Source: a virus. Taken from it: a DNA stretch of 21,930 nt. Below are positions 6,955-13,817 of the stretch, piece after piece. Numbering within the stretch: position 1 is the stretch's first letter; each line of letters begins with the position of its first letter. Made by a program: the position numbers and the translations under genes. The notes beneath the pieces were generated by a model. It was given only the letters and a program-made list of their open reading frames with translations, had not been told where the DNA came from and ran no database searches. The DNA is taken from positions 1 to 21,930 of the IMG/VR virus record IMGVR_UViG_3300031999_002727, one strand, 5' to 3'.

Positions 6955-7345
6955 ATTCACTTCGCTCAATCAAATTGTAGAAAGCAATAGCAAGACTGCC
7001 GACCAATATCTCCAAATGATCTTCAACCCGCTTTTTTACCTCGTCAGCGGAAAGGGCATCTACATAAGTGTGGATAATATCGTTTGTAACAGAGCGGAGA
7101 AAAGCAGAGTACGCATGAACCGTTTCGTGATAGATGTTCTTTAAACAATCCTCATGACTATGAGTCATATCCGGGTGACGTAAATTCCAGTGTGTATAGA
7201 TCTTCTTATGTACCGTATCTACTTCATTGATCGCACAACACGTTTCCCCTACCGGTAATATCCGATCTGCTTCTGCCATCCAACCTGGAAGGCCAATCAA
7301 GGGAAGGATACGATTTAGGTGGGAGAGAATTTCCTTGATGGTCAT
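6947..7345 (-). CDS. HExxH-motif protein (putative small zinc metallopeptidase-like)
   Basis: This 132-residue protein contains IYHETVHAYSAFL at residues 71-83, an HExxH zinc-binding motif in a predicted helix, preceded by H62, H64 and C67. A third zinc ligand could be one of the later acidic residues (DALSADEV... or EDHLEIL), as in minimal zincins. In phages such small zincin-like proteins are often of unknown role. The C-terminal helix AIAFYNLIERSESK ends the protein inside a palindromic box. The start overlaps the glycosyltransferase stop by ATGA, so it belongs to the sugar-module operon and might act on a host or virion surface component (inference). Confidence 0.65.
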   Translation of the reverse strand: MTIKEILSHLNRILPLIGLPGWMAEADRILPVGETCCAINEVDTVHKKIYTHWNLRHPDMTHSHEDCLKNIYHETVHAYSAFLRSVTNDIIHTYVDALSADEVKKRVEDHLEILVGSLAIAFYNLIERSESK

Positions 7346-8070
7346 TCGCTGAATTTCAACTTCGCCAAGTATTCATCGTAAATCTCATGCGGCAAACGAC
7401 CATGCTTCTTCAAAAACCATTCTTTGCCAATTTCAAGATCTTTACGCCAGTCGATACCGTTAAGTTCCATAGCGCCATGCCCAATGTGGTGGAGTCGAGC
7501 GCGACCAATTACATTAACGTAGTCTTTTGCCAAGAGGTGACAACTAAAATCATCATCTACGTACTGTAAAGAAGGAGCATTCTCATCAAAACCGCCTACG
7601 TCCCAGAATGCTTTCTTACTAATCATAGATATGCCATCTACGATGCGGGGAACATGATGGAAGCAATGACCAACGGGAACTTGGCTGAAATCTTGAAAGC
7701 CTGAAACATTACACGAAGCTGCACCTAACCAACCCAGTTTGTATTGGCTACTAAAACTGGCGTGATCTTCTACCATTAGGTTCAGCCAGTTCGGTGTAAC
7801 TACCAGATCGTCGTTCATAAACCAAATAAGATCCTGTTTGGCAAATTCAACACCACGGTTTTGTTTTGCACCGTAGTTGTTATGGCAGACTACCAAACTG
7901 GTTGGTATATCGAACAGGTCCAGAATCTCTTGTGTCTTTGCCGGATCGGAACCGGAATCACACACCACGACTTCAAAGGGAACCTTATGGTCGTTAAAGA
8001 TAATCATGGAATCAAGGAGCAGAATTAAAAAGGGGTAAGAGTTAAATGTAGATACTATGACGCTTACCAT
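7342..8070 (-). CDS. Family 2 glycosyltransferase (GT-A fold)
   Basis: This 242-residue protein begins MVSVIVSTFNSYPFL, the typical GT2 N-terminus, followed by FEVVVCDSGSD for nucleotide binding and NRGVEFAKQDLIWFMNDDLVV with the DxD-like motif at residues 86-88. The later VGGFDEN and YVDDDFSCHLL correspond to the acceptor-side acidic motif (ED-like) of the family. It should transfer a sugar from a nucleotide-sugar donor to a glycan, lipid or protein. No membrane segment is seen, so it is probably cytoplasmic. It is coupled to the methyltransferase upstream and the HExxH gene downstream, and two NDP-sugar enzymes lie in the same operon, so a dedicated sugar may be made and attached. Confidence 0.88.
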   Translation of the reverse strand: MVSVIVSTFNSYPFLILLLDSMIIFNDHKVPFEVVVCDSGSDPAKTQEILDLFDIPTSLVVCHNNYGAKQNRGVEFAKQDLIWFMNDDLVVTPNWLNLMVEDHASFSSQYKLGWLGAASCNVSGFQDFSQVPVGHCFHHVPRIVDGISMISKKAFWDVGGFDENAPSLQYVDDDFSCHLLAKDYVNVIGRARLHHIGHGAMELNGIDWRKDLEIGKEWFLKKHGRLPHEIYDEYLAKLKFSE

Positions 8071-8558
8071 TGGATCTGTGCCGTTCCTTTTCTTACGATG
8101 GTAAGACCAGGATGCTGAACAATTGTAAGCACTTCCACCGGCAGTTGTTTAATTTTCATCACAGTTTGCCATGCGGTACCGCAACGGCCAGCGTTTGTAG
8201 CGCGTTCATCTGCCGGTGCCGTATCGTGTAAGAGGATGTATCCGTTCTTCTTCACGTACGGGTAAAAGTGATCGAAGTCCTCCCAGACAGATTCCTTGCT
8301 GTGATTCGAGTCAATGAATAAAACGTCTATTGGAACAGGGTCTAACATAAAAAAAGCATGATATTCATTGCAACTGCCGGTAAATATTTCTATCGTTGGA
8401 TCAGCGCTCTTGTACGGCGCTACATCCACACCTACCCTGCGTTTAGCCGTTACTTTGGAAATAGTGCCAAGAGAACCACAACCAAGTTCCAAATAGAAGT
8501 CAGGGCGCAGAGCAAAAGTAAGGGCGGCGATCAGATCACGATGCCAGGTTTCGCTCAT
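8064..8558 (-). CDS. Class I SAM-dependent methyltransferase (Methyltransf_24/CmcI-like)
   Basis: This 164-residue protein shows motif I FYLELGCGSLGTIS (residues 21-34), the acidic strand end VGVDVAP, motif IV DVLFIDSNHSKESVWEDF and post-motif GYILLHDTAP. The arrangement IDSNHSKESVWEDFDHF resembles the ID..H.Y..V..D metal-binding segment of sugar O-methyltransferases related to CmcI and rhamnosyl methyltransferases. With a GT2 gene and two sugar-nucleotide enzymes alongside, O-methylation of a glycan is the most economical idea, but the substrate is not shown by sequence. Start and stop overlap the neighbours (ATGA and ATGGTAA), indicating coupled translation. Confidence 0.8.
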   Translation of the reverse strand: MSETWHRDLIAALTFALRPDFYLELGCGSLGTISKVTAKRRVGVDVAPYKSADPTIEIFTGSCNEYHAFFMLDPVPIDVLFIDSNHSKESVWEDFDHFYPYVKKNGYILLHDTAPADERATNAGRCGTAWQTVMKIKQLPVEVLTIVQHPGLTIVRKGTAQIQW

Positions 8559-9037
8559 TCGTTCCCGTCCAGAATAAAACAGGCGATATGGCGTCCGGTT
8601 CCATTACCTTGTGAACCATCCTCGGTTGCAAGCCAGCGCACATCACCTAGATTTCTGACCCTTGCACCCGCAGCTAGGAGCATCAAAACCCACTTGTCAA
8701 TCGGATACACCAGTACAACCCGCTTGCCCTTGCGGTTTTCTTCGATAGCCTTGCGTACCCACGCTGTCGGACCCTTTTTGCGTCCGTTGTGAATGATGGA
8801 TCCAAAAGGCGGATTGACATAATTTGATTGACCCCACTCACACATCAGGCCATCAAAATCATCTGGCTTGGGATATGGGCAAGGATCAAAAGTAAAATTA
8901 AACTCAGAATCAAGTGCTGAATATACATCTGGCGGCGTCAACCAATAATGCTTGCCATTCGAACCATTGCCTTGTTGAAATTTGTTAGACAGAATAACTA
9001 CCTTATCGTAACCGTAAAGGTCTTGACTCAAATCCAT
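8555..9037 (-). CDS. Phage DNA N6-adenine methyltransferase (Dam-type, PF05869-like)
   Basis: This 160-residue protein has HYWLTPPDVYSALDSEF near residue 30, FTFDPCPYP near 48 and the catalytic NYVNPPFGS at 73-80 (NPPF). This W.TP...Y..L..EF.....DPC...NPP order defines the phage Dam-like family that methylates adenine, usually to protect phage DNA from host restriction. FYV-like core strands follow (GKRVVLVYPIDKWVLMLL). The family lacks a separate target-recognition domain, as here. It is translated from an ATG overlapping the stop of the SDR gene. Its place among sugar genes is notable; the operon may simply collect defence and surface functions. Confidence 0.85.
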   Translation of the reverse strand: MDLSQDLYGYDKVVILSNKFQQGNGSNGKHYWLTPPDVYSALDSEFNFTFDPCPYPKPDDFDGLMCEWGQSNYVNPPFGSIIHNGRKKGPTAWVRKAIEENRKGKRVVLVYPIDKWVLMLLAAGARVRNLGDVRWLATEDGSQGNGTGRHIACFILDGNE

Positions 9038-9951
9038 TTCTCCTCTTTCAGCAACATCTGCAAATCATTTGGCTCTAATACATAGTCGGCAGAGGAAAAC
9101 TCTTTATCCAAGCGGAAATCCTTATTTACCCCATGACCAGATGGTTGCACTACCAGGTATTCATCTTCCGCTACCGTTCTTGGCAATTCCTCTTCCGAAA
9201 CCAAGATTTCGTGGACTTTCTCACCGGGGCGCGAACCCACAATCGCAATGTCATTGCTGAAACACTGTGCCAAGTCGTAGATGTTGGCAGATGGCGTTTG
9301 CGGTATCCATATTTCACCGGGATTACCACATTGCAAGGCCATCATTACTGTGTCTACCGCTTGGTTCAACGTCAAAAGGAAACGAGTCATGCGCTGGTCA
9401 GTAACAGGTAACGGTTTCTTTTCTGCGCTTAAAGAGGCAAAAAGCGGGATAACGCTCCCTGTACTTCCCATTACATTTCCGTAGCGAGTCAAAATAAATT
9501 TTGTATAGACCGGCTGTTCCGCAGTGAACAACCGCTCCATCAACATCTTCGTTGCGCCGTAGGCGTTCACGGGCTTCACTGCTTTATCCGTAGAAATACC
9601 AACCACCACGTCTACTGCCCATGCTTTTGCCGCACGGATCACGTTCTGAGCGCCAAGGATGTTGGTCTTGATTCCTTCAAATGGGAAGTTCTCAACCGTA
9701 GGGATCTGCTTTAAAGCACTGGCGAGGATAACGTAGTTGACGCCAAAGAGAACATCGTAAACGGCATCATAATCACGCACATCGCCAATTATGTAATGGG
9801 CTTCGGGATAGACTGCCTTCATCTGACGTTGTTTCTCTTCGCTGCGAGAAAACACAGTAACGTCAAGGTCAGTTGTCGCTAGGAAACACTTGACGAGGGA
9901 TTGACCCAAAGAACCAGTGCCACCCAGGACGACAATGTTTCCGGTCAGCAT
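9028..9951 (-). CDS. NAD(P)-dependent nucleotide-sugar dehydratase/epimerase (PseB/CapD-like SDR)
   Basis: I choose the ATG at 9949-9951 (307 residues), since the longer frame to 10005 lies inside the upstream gene. Dinucleotide binding is shown by NIVVLGGTGSLGQSL (GGTGSLG, residues 10-16) and a later FGVNYVILASALKQIP. The signature STDKAVKPVNAYGATKMLME carries the Tyr131/Lys135 catalytic pair and is characteristic of UDP-GlcNAc 4,6-dehydratases (PseB, CapD, FlaA1). RPGEKVHEILVSEEE near the C-terminus is also family-typical. There is no N-terminal membrane region, so it is the short soluble type. It probably makes a 4-keto-6-deoxy sugar used by the RmlD-like reductase and GT2 encoded next to it. 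Confidence 0.85.
   Translation of the reverse strand: MLTGNIVVLGGTGSLGQSLVKCFLATTDLDVTVFSRSEEKQRQMKAVYPEAHYIIGDVRDYDAVYDVLFGVNYVILASALKQIPTVENFPFEGIKTNILGAQNVIRAAKAWAVDVVVGISTDKAVKPVNAYGATKMLMERLFTAEQPVYTKFILTRYGNVMGSTGSVIPLFASLSAEKKPLPVTDQRMTRFLLTLNQAVDTVMMALQCGNPGEIWIPQTPSANIYDLAQCFSNDIAIVGSRPGEKVHEILVSEEELPRTVAEDEYLVVQPSGHGVNKDFRLDKEFSSADYVLEPNDLQMLLKEEKWI
9490..9503. repeat. Palindromic box CAAAATNNATTTTG, copy 2
   Basis: CAAAATAAATTTTG, inside the PseB/CapD-like coding sequence, where it encodes part of YTKFILTRYG. Confidence 0.6.
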
Positions 9952-10829
9952 GTGCTTCGCTTCGCCATAATCTCCCCTGCCAAACCGTCCAACATTTCTT
10001 TCCAATCGGGTATCTTCAGATCTGGCACCGCCTTCCGCAGCTTTATCATGGAGAGGGAGCGATCACAGAAATTGTCCTCTACCGGGAAGACTTCTATCGA
10101 CTTCCAGCTCTGCAAACGATAAGCCAGTAGGGAAAGAAGGGCATACTTGTCGATCAGGGGACCGGCCAGATGATAGACTCCCTGCAAACCAAACGGCAAT
10201 AAATCCAAAATTAATTTTGATAATGCCTCGGTCGTGAAACCAGTAAAGTAATGATTCACAAAGCCGGGGCAAGTGTCCTGTTGCAAAAACCACTCGATTA
10301 ACGATCCCCTCCGCTGTACTTCCAACCCGATCATAGATGTACGAAGGACAAGGGCATAATCTTTCGGTTCCCCAATGAACTTGGAACGGCTATAAAGAGT
10401 AACGCCGTCCGCGTTATCTTTCTCGCGGTAGTTCCCCTTCTTGCCAGAGAAAACACAATCGGTAGAAAGATGAACCAAGGGGATCAACCAACGCTTACAG
10501 GCTTCTGCTAGAGAATGAGGGAAAAGGGAATTGACGTTATAGGCGAGGGCGGGGTTGTGAATGTCAGGATTCTGGATCGTAATACCGATACAGTTCACTA
10601 CCGCATCGGGTTTAATCATTACTAAGATACGGTCTATATCATCTGCCACTTCAAAGAGCCAGGGGATAAACATTCGATGAAAGTGATTGTCAAAATGGCA
10701 GGAAGGATTAGCGGCACGGAATGATTCTTGATTCTGATAAGTAGCAGAAACGATATAGTTTCTGTTAGCAGCCACTTCTACGAGTTTGTGGCCCAGCATG
10801 CCGCTGCCGCCAAAGACCAGGAGTTTCAA
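9945..10829 (-). CDS. RmlD-like dTDP-4-dehydrorhamnose reductase family protein
   Basis: This 294-residue extended SDR has MKLLVFGGSGMLGHKLVEV with the Rossmann GGSGMLG at residues 8-14, PDAVVNCIGITIQNP, the active strand VHLSTDCVFSGKKG (STD.VF.G is diagnostic for RmlD-type reductases) and the catalytic LYSRSKFIGE (YxxxK). The family reduces 4-keto-6-deoxy nucleotide sugars, for example to dTDP-L-rhamnose; homologues pair with PseB/CapD-like enzymes in N-acetylfucosamine or related pathways. It is followed with a 7-base overlap by the PseB/CapD-like gene, which would supply the keto-sugar. The stop of the Lar-like gene directly abuts its ATG. Confidence 0.87.
   Translation of the reverse strand: MKLLVFGGSGMLGHKLVEVAANRNYIVSATYQNQESFRAANPSCHFDNHFHRMFIPWLFEVADDIDRILVMIKPDAVVNCIGITIQNPDIHNPALAYNVNSLFPHSLAEACKRWLIPLVHLSTDCVFSGKKGNYREKDNADGVTLYSRSKFIGEPKDYALVLRTSMIGLEVQRRGSLIEWFLQQDTCPGFVNHYFTGFTTEALSKLILDLLPFGLQGVYHLAGPLIDKYALLSLLAYRLQSWKSIEVFPVEDNFCDRSLSMIKLRKAVPDLKIPDWKEMLDGLAGEIMAKRSTC
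10206..10219. repeat. Palindromic box CAAAATNNATTTTG, copy 3
   Basis: CAAAATTAATTTTG, the only copy that is a fully perfect 14-base palindrome together with copy 6. It lies inside the RmlD-like coding sequence. Confidence 0.6.
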
Positions 10830-11198
10830 CTACGTCCTCAGCATTTTATAAAGATCGTAAATACCACTTTCTAACTTGGCGATATATGCTTGCAAAGATA
10901 AAGATTCGCGTTGAATATCTTCAAGCCAGATTGTCGCATCACCGATCACATCACGGGTACTGGGTTGCCATGATTTTCTACGGGGAAGGTTGTTCCACTT
11001 TCTAATCAAATGCTCCCTATCGTGTTTTGCCTCTTCCCATGAAGTTGCACATGCTGCAACTGGATCAATCTTTAATCCACAACCAGTACAGCGAACTATC
11101 TCATAAAATGCCTCACGGACAACTTTGGCTTCTCCACCGCAACCAGGACAGGGCAAGAGATCTGTGTCATTATCCAAATTTATTTTGGCTTTTTCCAT
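10830..11198 (-). CDS. Lar-like restriction-alleviation-family zinc protein
   Basis: The ATG at 11196-11198 is preferred (122 residues) because GGAGGG lies 6 bases upstream; the frame stays open to 11246 without such a site. Residues 14-22 read LLPCPGCGG and a second pair follows in VRCTGCGLK, then EEAKHDREHLIRKWNNLPRR. The pattern PCP.CGG......V.C..CG......A...WN.R is that of Lar, a Rac-prophage protein that lowers EcoK restriction, and of many phage paralogues whose function is untested. The C-terminal 40 residues are helical and have no counterpart in Lar that I recognise. It is the first gene of the sugar-module operon. Confidence 0.72.
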   Translation of the reverse strand: MEKAKINLDNDTDLLPCPGCGGEAKVVREAFYEIVRCTGCGLKIDPVAACATSWEEAKHDREHLIRKWNNLPRRKSWQPSTRDVIGDATIWLEDIQRESLSLQAYIAKLESGIYDLYKMLRT

Positions 11199-11217
11199 TG
11201 TTCCCTCCATGTAAGTA

Positions 11218-11246
11218 AACCTACCACTTTTTTGGAATTGTGTCAA
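11218..11246 (-). promoter_or_regulatory. Sigma70-like promoter in front of the Lar-like gene
   Basis: On the minus strand TTGACA (11241-11246, perfect -35) is followed after 17 bases by TAGGTT (11218-11223), a weak -10. The predicted start lies about 12 bases before the ribosome binding site, leaving a very short leader. The spacing is ideal, but the -10 matches only half of the consensus. Confidence 0.5.
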
Positions 11247-11310
11247 GAGATGTATAAATCAGACAAGCAGACCACCCTAATATAACTTCACTTAACGCGC
11301 CGTATAGTTC

Positions 11311-11379
11311 CTATACAGAATGAAGTAATCTCGCCGTGTATCCACTTGTCCAAACAAAACGGGCTGACCTTAGGGACAT
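11311..11379 (-). CDS. Possible 22-residue leader peptide
   Basis: ATG at 11377-11379 is preceded by AAGGAG at good distance. The frame encodes 22 residues starting MSLRSARFVWTSGY and stops with TAG inside the palindrome GTATAG-ttc-CTATAC. A leader peptide controlling the operon by translation is possible; chance is also possible because the frame is so short. Confidence 0.28.
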   Translation of the reverse strand: MSLRSARFVWTSGYTARLLHSV

Positions 11380-11495
11380 CCCATCTCCTTCTACCTTGGG
11401 CAGATGAGATATAAAAGTAGGGGCAAGCAGAAGATGCTCTGTCTTTTCTGTCTTATCAACGATTGCTGGTAAAGAAACAGTAACAAATGCCCCTA

Positions 11496-11524
11496 TATAT
11501 ATATTGTGACAGAATTTATTCCAA
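11496..11524 (-). promoter_or_regulatory. Candidate upstream promoter of the leader region
   Basis: On the minus strand TTGGAA (11519-11524) and TATATA (11496-11501) are 17 bases apart. Transcription would begin near 11489, at the 5' arm of the long-range stem 11418-11425/11488-11495. Confidence 0.35.
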
Positions 11525-11555
11525 AACTAGACAATGGAGCCAATAGAACCAAAGT

Positions 11556-11828
11556 TTATTTCTGGTCTTCCCGCATTTTCGGACAGGTGGTGGGACCGCA
11601 AGTATAATCACAAGTACCTACATATATACCAAACTGACATTTATTAAAGATGGATTCATATGAAGGAATGTGCCAAGAATTTTCCTCCCGTTCCTTTATG
11701 AGGGCATCCCGCTCAACGAGAAGGGTGGTAATAACTTGCCAGTATTCGTCCAATTCCCAAATAAATCCGCAACCATCGTTAATGTTGGCAATCACTTCAC
11801 GAAGCCCTGCATACTTGTCCTCTGTCAT
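11556..11828 (-). CDS. Hypothetical small protein with DKY..LRE and Cys-rich C-terminus
   Basis: This 90-residue protein has DKYAGLREVI at the start, a middle helix WQVITTLLVERDALIKERE and a C-terminal cysteine cluster (KCQFGIYVGTCDYTCGPTTC). The first half matches in layout the protein at 17653-17865 (DKYQELREW, then WKLIFVLLRERDKLFKE), so the two are probably paralogues. They resemble small coiled-coil phage proteins of unknown function. The Cys cluster may bind metal. It follows the DNA methyltransferase by 13 bases with AAGGAG as ribosome binding site and ends the operon begun at the promoter near 13790. Confidence 0.7.
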   Translation of the reverse strand: MTEDKYAGLREVIANINDGCGFIWELDEYWQVITTLLVERDALIKEREENSWHIPSYESIFNKCQFGIYVGTCDYTCGPTTCPKMREDQK

Positions 11829-11841
11829 TTCGGCTCCTTTC

Positions 11842-13371
11842 TCAAAATAAATTTTGACTTTCTCCCGACAAACCCTTCACCCGACACTCAGCGATCCGGC
11901 AATACTCCGGGTCCAATTCAATCCCGATATATCGGAAACCCTCTTGATCGGCGGCCACACAAGTGGAACCGCTACCGGCAAAGGGGTCTAATACAATCCC
12001 ATTGGGCGGGGTCACTAGGCGGCAAAGGTAACGCATCAGGGAGAGGGGTTTGACCGTGGGATGGAAATTCCTAGCGAACTTATCCGTTCCCTCACTCTGA
12101 AATGTACCAGGTGACTGATCGCCAGAGGACCATCGGAGCATCTTCTTATTCAGCCCCTCACATCCCATATCCCGTTCCGCACGGGAAGCCTTAGCACAAT
12201 AGAAGAACCGGGCGGCTGAACCGGAATCGGTATATCCACGTTCCGTTGTGTCCATTGTGGAACTTGTCAGCATCGCGGCAGAATTTCCCCCTTCTGGATG
12301 TCCATAAACGTGGCCTCCAGTAGGTTCCCGCATATTGCTCTTACTCTCCGGGAACAATCCCATTACTTCCTCGCTGCCATCGTGGATCAGGTTGGCGGGG
12401 AAACGACCGGAGGGATGGGATTCTTGTGGAAGATTTGGAACGGCTATCCCCGAACCGACAAAAGCACCCCCGCGTATATCATGCTGATCGGGTGTGCTGC
12501 GCTTCCACTCTCCATTTATTCTGCATCCGTCCACGTTAATCCCCCCGGTTCCCCATTTCAGGACGTTATTAGCTACCGTACCATCCAAGGGTTTCCGGGC
12601 CATGATGATCGGTTCCCATGCTGGCTTGAGGGCGGTTCCCCAACCTTGCCATTGGATAGCGGCGGAAGTGGCGGGGGTGGTAACGCGAACGGTTGAATCG
12701 TCATTTGCCATTGGACCATCATGCCACCCCTTAGCTGCCGTCATACCTGACGGCCCGCCATTGCGCTTTCGTATATTTACCACTTCCCGTTCTACTCCCG
12801 CCGCCTTATCAATCGCCTTACTCACATCCAGCGACTTAGGGAATCCGCTACCATATACCCACATCAAGGTATCCCGTATTTCCCATCCGGCGTCCTCTAT
12901 GGCACAGGCCAGACGATGGAATGTCCTGGTTCCCCCAAAGGCCAATAAATAGGCACCGGGTTTAGCGACACGGAGAGCGGCAACGGCCCAGTTATAGTGC
13001 CAGGATTGCATCTGTTGGGCATATTCATATTGACGAGTATCCCAATCGGGTGATTCGCATTGGCATTTATATTGGCTGTGATCGAATTTGAGCCGCCCAC
13101 AAGTTTTACAACGTGGGTTTTTATGAGGCGCTCCATATCCATTGCGTTCCGTTTTCCAAGGATTAGTCTTACCACCCGGTCCGGGAGACATATCATAAGT
13201 AATCTTTTTAGAAACGGATGATCCGTTCGGACCGATGTGGGGCTGTAACTTGTCCCATTCCTTCCCCATAAACTCTAGGCCATAGGGCGGATCGGTTACG
13301 ATAGCGTCAATCGAATTGGGAGGGAGGTCGGCCATGACTTCTAGGCAATCGCCCTGAATAATCTTATTCAA
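11842..13371 (-). CDS. DNA methyltransferase, N4-cytosine/N6-adenine type (PF01555-like)
   Basis: This 509-residue enzyme has the catalytic DPPY motif at residues 27-30 after the typical start MNKIIQGDCLEVM, and the SAM-binding DPFAGSGSTCVAA at about 462-474 followed by YIGIELDPEYC. The motif order (DPPY first, FAGSG last) is the beta class. HPTVKPLSLMRYL before the SAM site is also typical. Unusual is a Cys-rich insert (CKTCGRLKFDHSQYKCQC, about residues 87-105), perhaps a zinc knuckle, and a long central region that may recognise the target. It starts with TTG without a clear ribosome binding site, 3 bases after the Phd-like gene. Both start and stop codons lie in palindromic boxes. No cognate restriction gene is adjacent, so it is an orphan methylase, likely for self-protection or regulation. 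Confidence 0.92.
   Translation of the reverse strand: MNKIIQGDCLEVMADLPPNSIDAIVTDPPYGLEFMGKEWDKLQPHIGPNGSSVSKKITYDMSPGPGGKTNPWKTERNGYGAPHKNPRCKTCGRLKFDHSQYKCQCESPDWDTRQYEYAQQMQSWHYNWAVAALRVAKPGAYLLAFGGTRTFHRLACAIEDAGWEIRDTLMWVYGSGFPKSLDVSKAIDKAAGVEREVVNIRKRNGGPSGMTAAKGWHDGPMANDDSTVRVTTPATSAAIQWQGWGTALKPAWEPIIMARKPLDGTVANNVLKWGTGGINVDGCRINGEWKRSTPDQHDIRGGAFVGSGIAVPNLPQESHPSGRFPANLIHDGSEEVMGLFPESKSNMREPTGGHVYGHPEGGNSAAMLTSSTMDTTERGYTDSGSAARFFYCAKASRAERDMGCEGLNKKMLRWSSGDQSPGTFQSEGTDKFARNFHPTVKPLSLMRYLCRLVTPPNGIVLDPFAGSGSTCVAADQEGFRYIGIELDPEYCRIAECRVKGLSGESQNLF
11843..11856. repeat. Palindromic box CAAAATNNATTTTG, copy 4
   Basis: CAAAATAAATTTTG. It covers the last codons of the DNA methyltransferase gene, which ends QNLF and a TGA that shares bases with the box. 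Confidence 0.7.
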
Positions 13372-13382
13372 AATTTATTTTG
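13369..13382. repeat. Palindromic box CAAAATNNATTTTG, copy 5
   Basis: CAAAATTTATTTTG, in opposite orientation at its centre to copy 4. On the minus strand it contains both the TAA stop of the Phd-like gene and the TTG start of the DNA methyltransferase gene. Confidence 0.7.
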
Positions 13383-13704
13383 GGTTTCTAGCATTGGGGC
13401 ACCAGGATATAAGACATTCCCCTGGTTTCGCCCGATGGAAACAAGGACCACCATTGAAGGGCAGTTTTTGTTTCTGTTCAATGGCAGAACGAACAAAAAA
13501 ATCTGTATCCAGGGTAACGTTTTCAAGATCAACCCTTTCATCTAACGGTATTTCTTTTTTAGAAACCAAAAATTTTTTGGCTTCTTCACCTTCCGGTTCT
13601 ACCAACCAAGCGATAGGTTTCCCATGTGTTGTTATTTCCAATGGCAGATCCTTCAGATACTTAGAGAGATTGGCTTTCAGTTCACGGATGTTTACTTGTT
13701 TCAT
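13375..13704 (-). CDS. Phd/YefM-type antitoxin-domain protein, orphan
   Basis: Residues 1-36 (MKQVNIRELKANLSKYLKDL, then ITTHGKPIAWLVEP) are a clear Phd/YefM DNA-binding domain: I.ELK..LS.YL......I...GKP.A.L.P. The rest is unlike normal antitoxins: a charged middle and a tail with C88, H90, C97 and C102 that could bind zinc. No toxin gene (Doc, RelE, PIN) is next to it; the DNA methyltransferase follows 3 bases later. The ribosome binding site GGAGG precedes the ATG. A promoter with a symmetric operator pair lies just upstream, so autoregulation and control of the methylase are plausible. An anti-toxin decoy against host systems is another possibility. Confidence 0.8.
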   Translation of the reverse strand: MKQVNIRELKANLSKYLKDLPLEITTHGKPIAWLVEPEGEEAKKFLVSKKEIPLDERVDLENVTLDTDFFVRSAIEQKQKLPFNGGPCFHRAKPGECLISWCPNARNPK

Positions 13705-13749
13705 TCAATGCCTCCATTCTCAAAAAAATTTGGTTTTTGCATATCTTTC

Positions 13750-13810
13750 TGTAGTCACCTCTCCATCGTGCAGTATCAACATGGTATAAATATATCCCAA
13801 TGTGACTACA
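13750..13810. promoter_or_regulatory. Paired operator: 9-bp inverted repeat around the Phd promoter
   Basis: TGTAGTCAC (13750-13758) and its exact inverse GTGACTACA (13802-13810) have centres 52 bases apart, about five helical turns. One half lies between -10 and -35, the other about 30 bases downstream of the predicted transcription start. No further copy was found in the window. This geometry suits a dimeric or looping repressor, probably the Phd-like protein encoded downstream (inference). Confidence 0.55.
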
Positions 13811-13817
13811 ATGTCAA
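13789..13817 (-). promoter_or_regulatory. Near-consensus sigma70 promoter of the Phd-methylase operon
   Basis: On the minus strand TTGACA (13812-13817) and TATATT (13789-13794) are exactly 17 bases apart: a perfect -35 and five of six bases of the -10. Transcription should start near 13782 with a leader of about 78 bases. A second TTGACA at 13845-13850 lies 33 bases upstream, without a good -10. Confidence 0.8.

Larger units (their letters stand above)
11199..11555 (-). other. Gene-poor leader region with inverted repeats
   Basis: These 357 bases hold no convincing long gene. Visible are a long-range stem TAGGGGCA (11418-11425) with TGCCCCTA (11488-11495), a nested pair ACTTCA...TGAAGT (11285-11290/11321-11326) around GTATAG-ttc-CTATAC (11302-11316), GGGA-tg-TCCC at about 11373-11382, and two candidate promoters listed separately. 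The layout suggests a transcribed, folded leader controlling the Lar and sugar operon, or a small RNA. A 22-codon frame lies inside it. Confidence 0.45.

Noticed and set aside
6697-6990. A 97-residue plus-strand frame across the structured region
   Set aside because: It has no ribosome binding site, no domain-like sequence and lies on the otherwise unused strand; its end overlaps the HExxH gene.
11285-11326. FRT- or loxP-like recombination site
   Set aside because: GTATAG-ttc-CTATAC looks similar at first sight, but arm length and spacer do not match either site and no tyrosine recombinase gene is present in the window.
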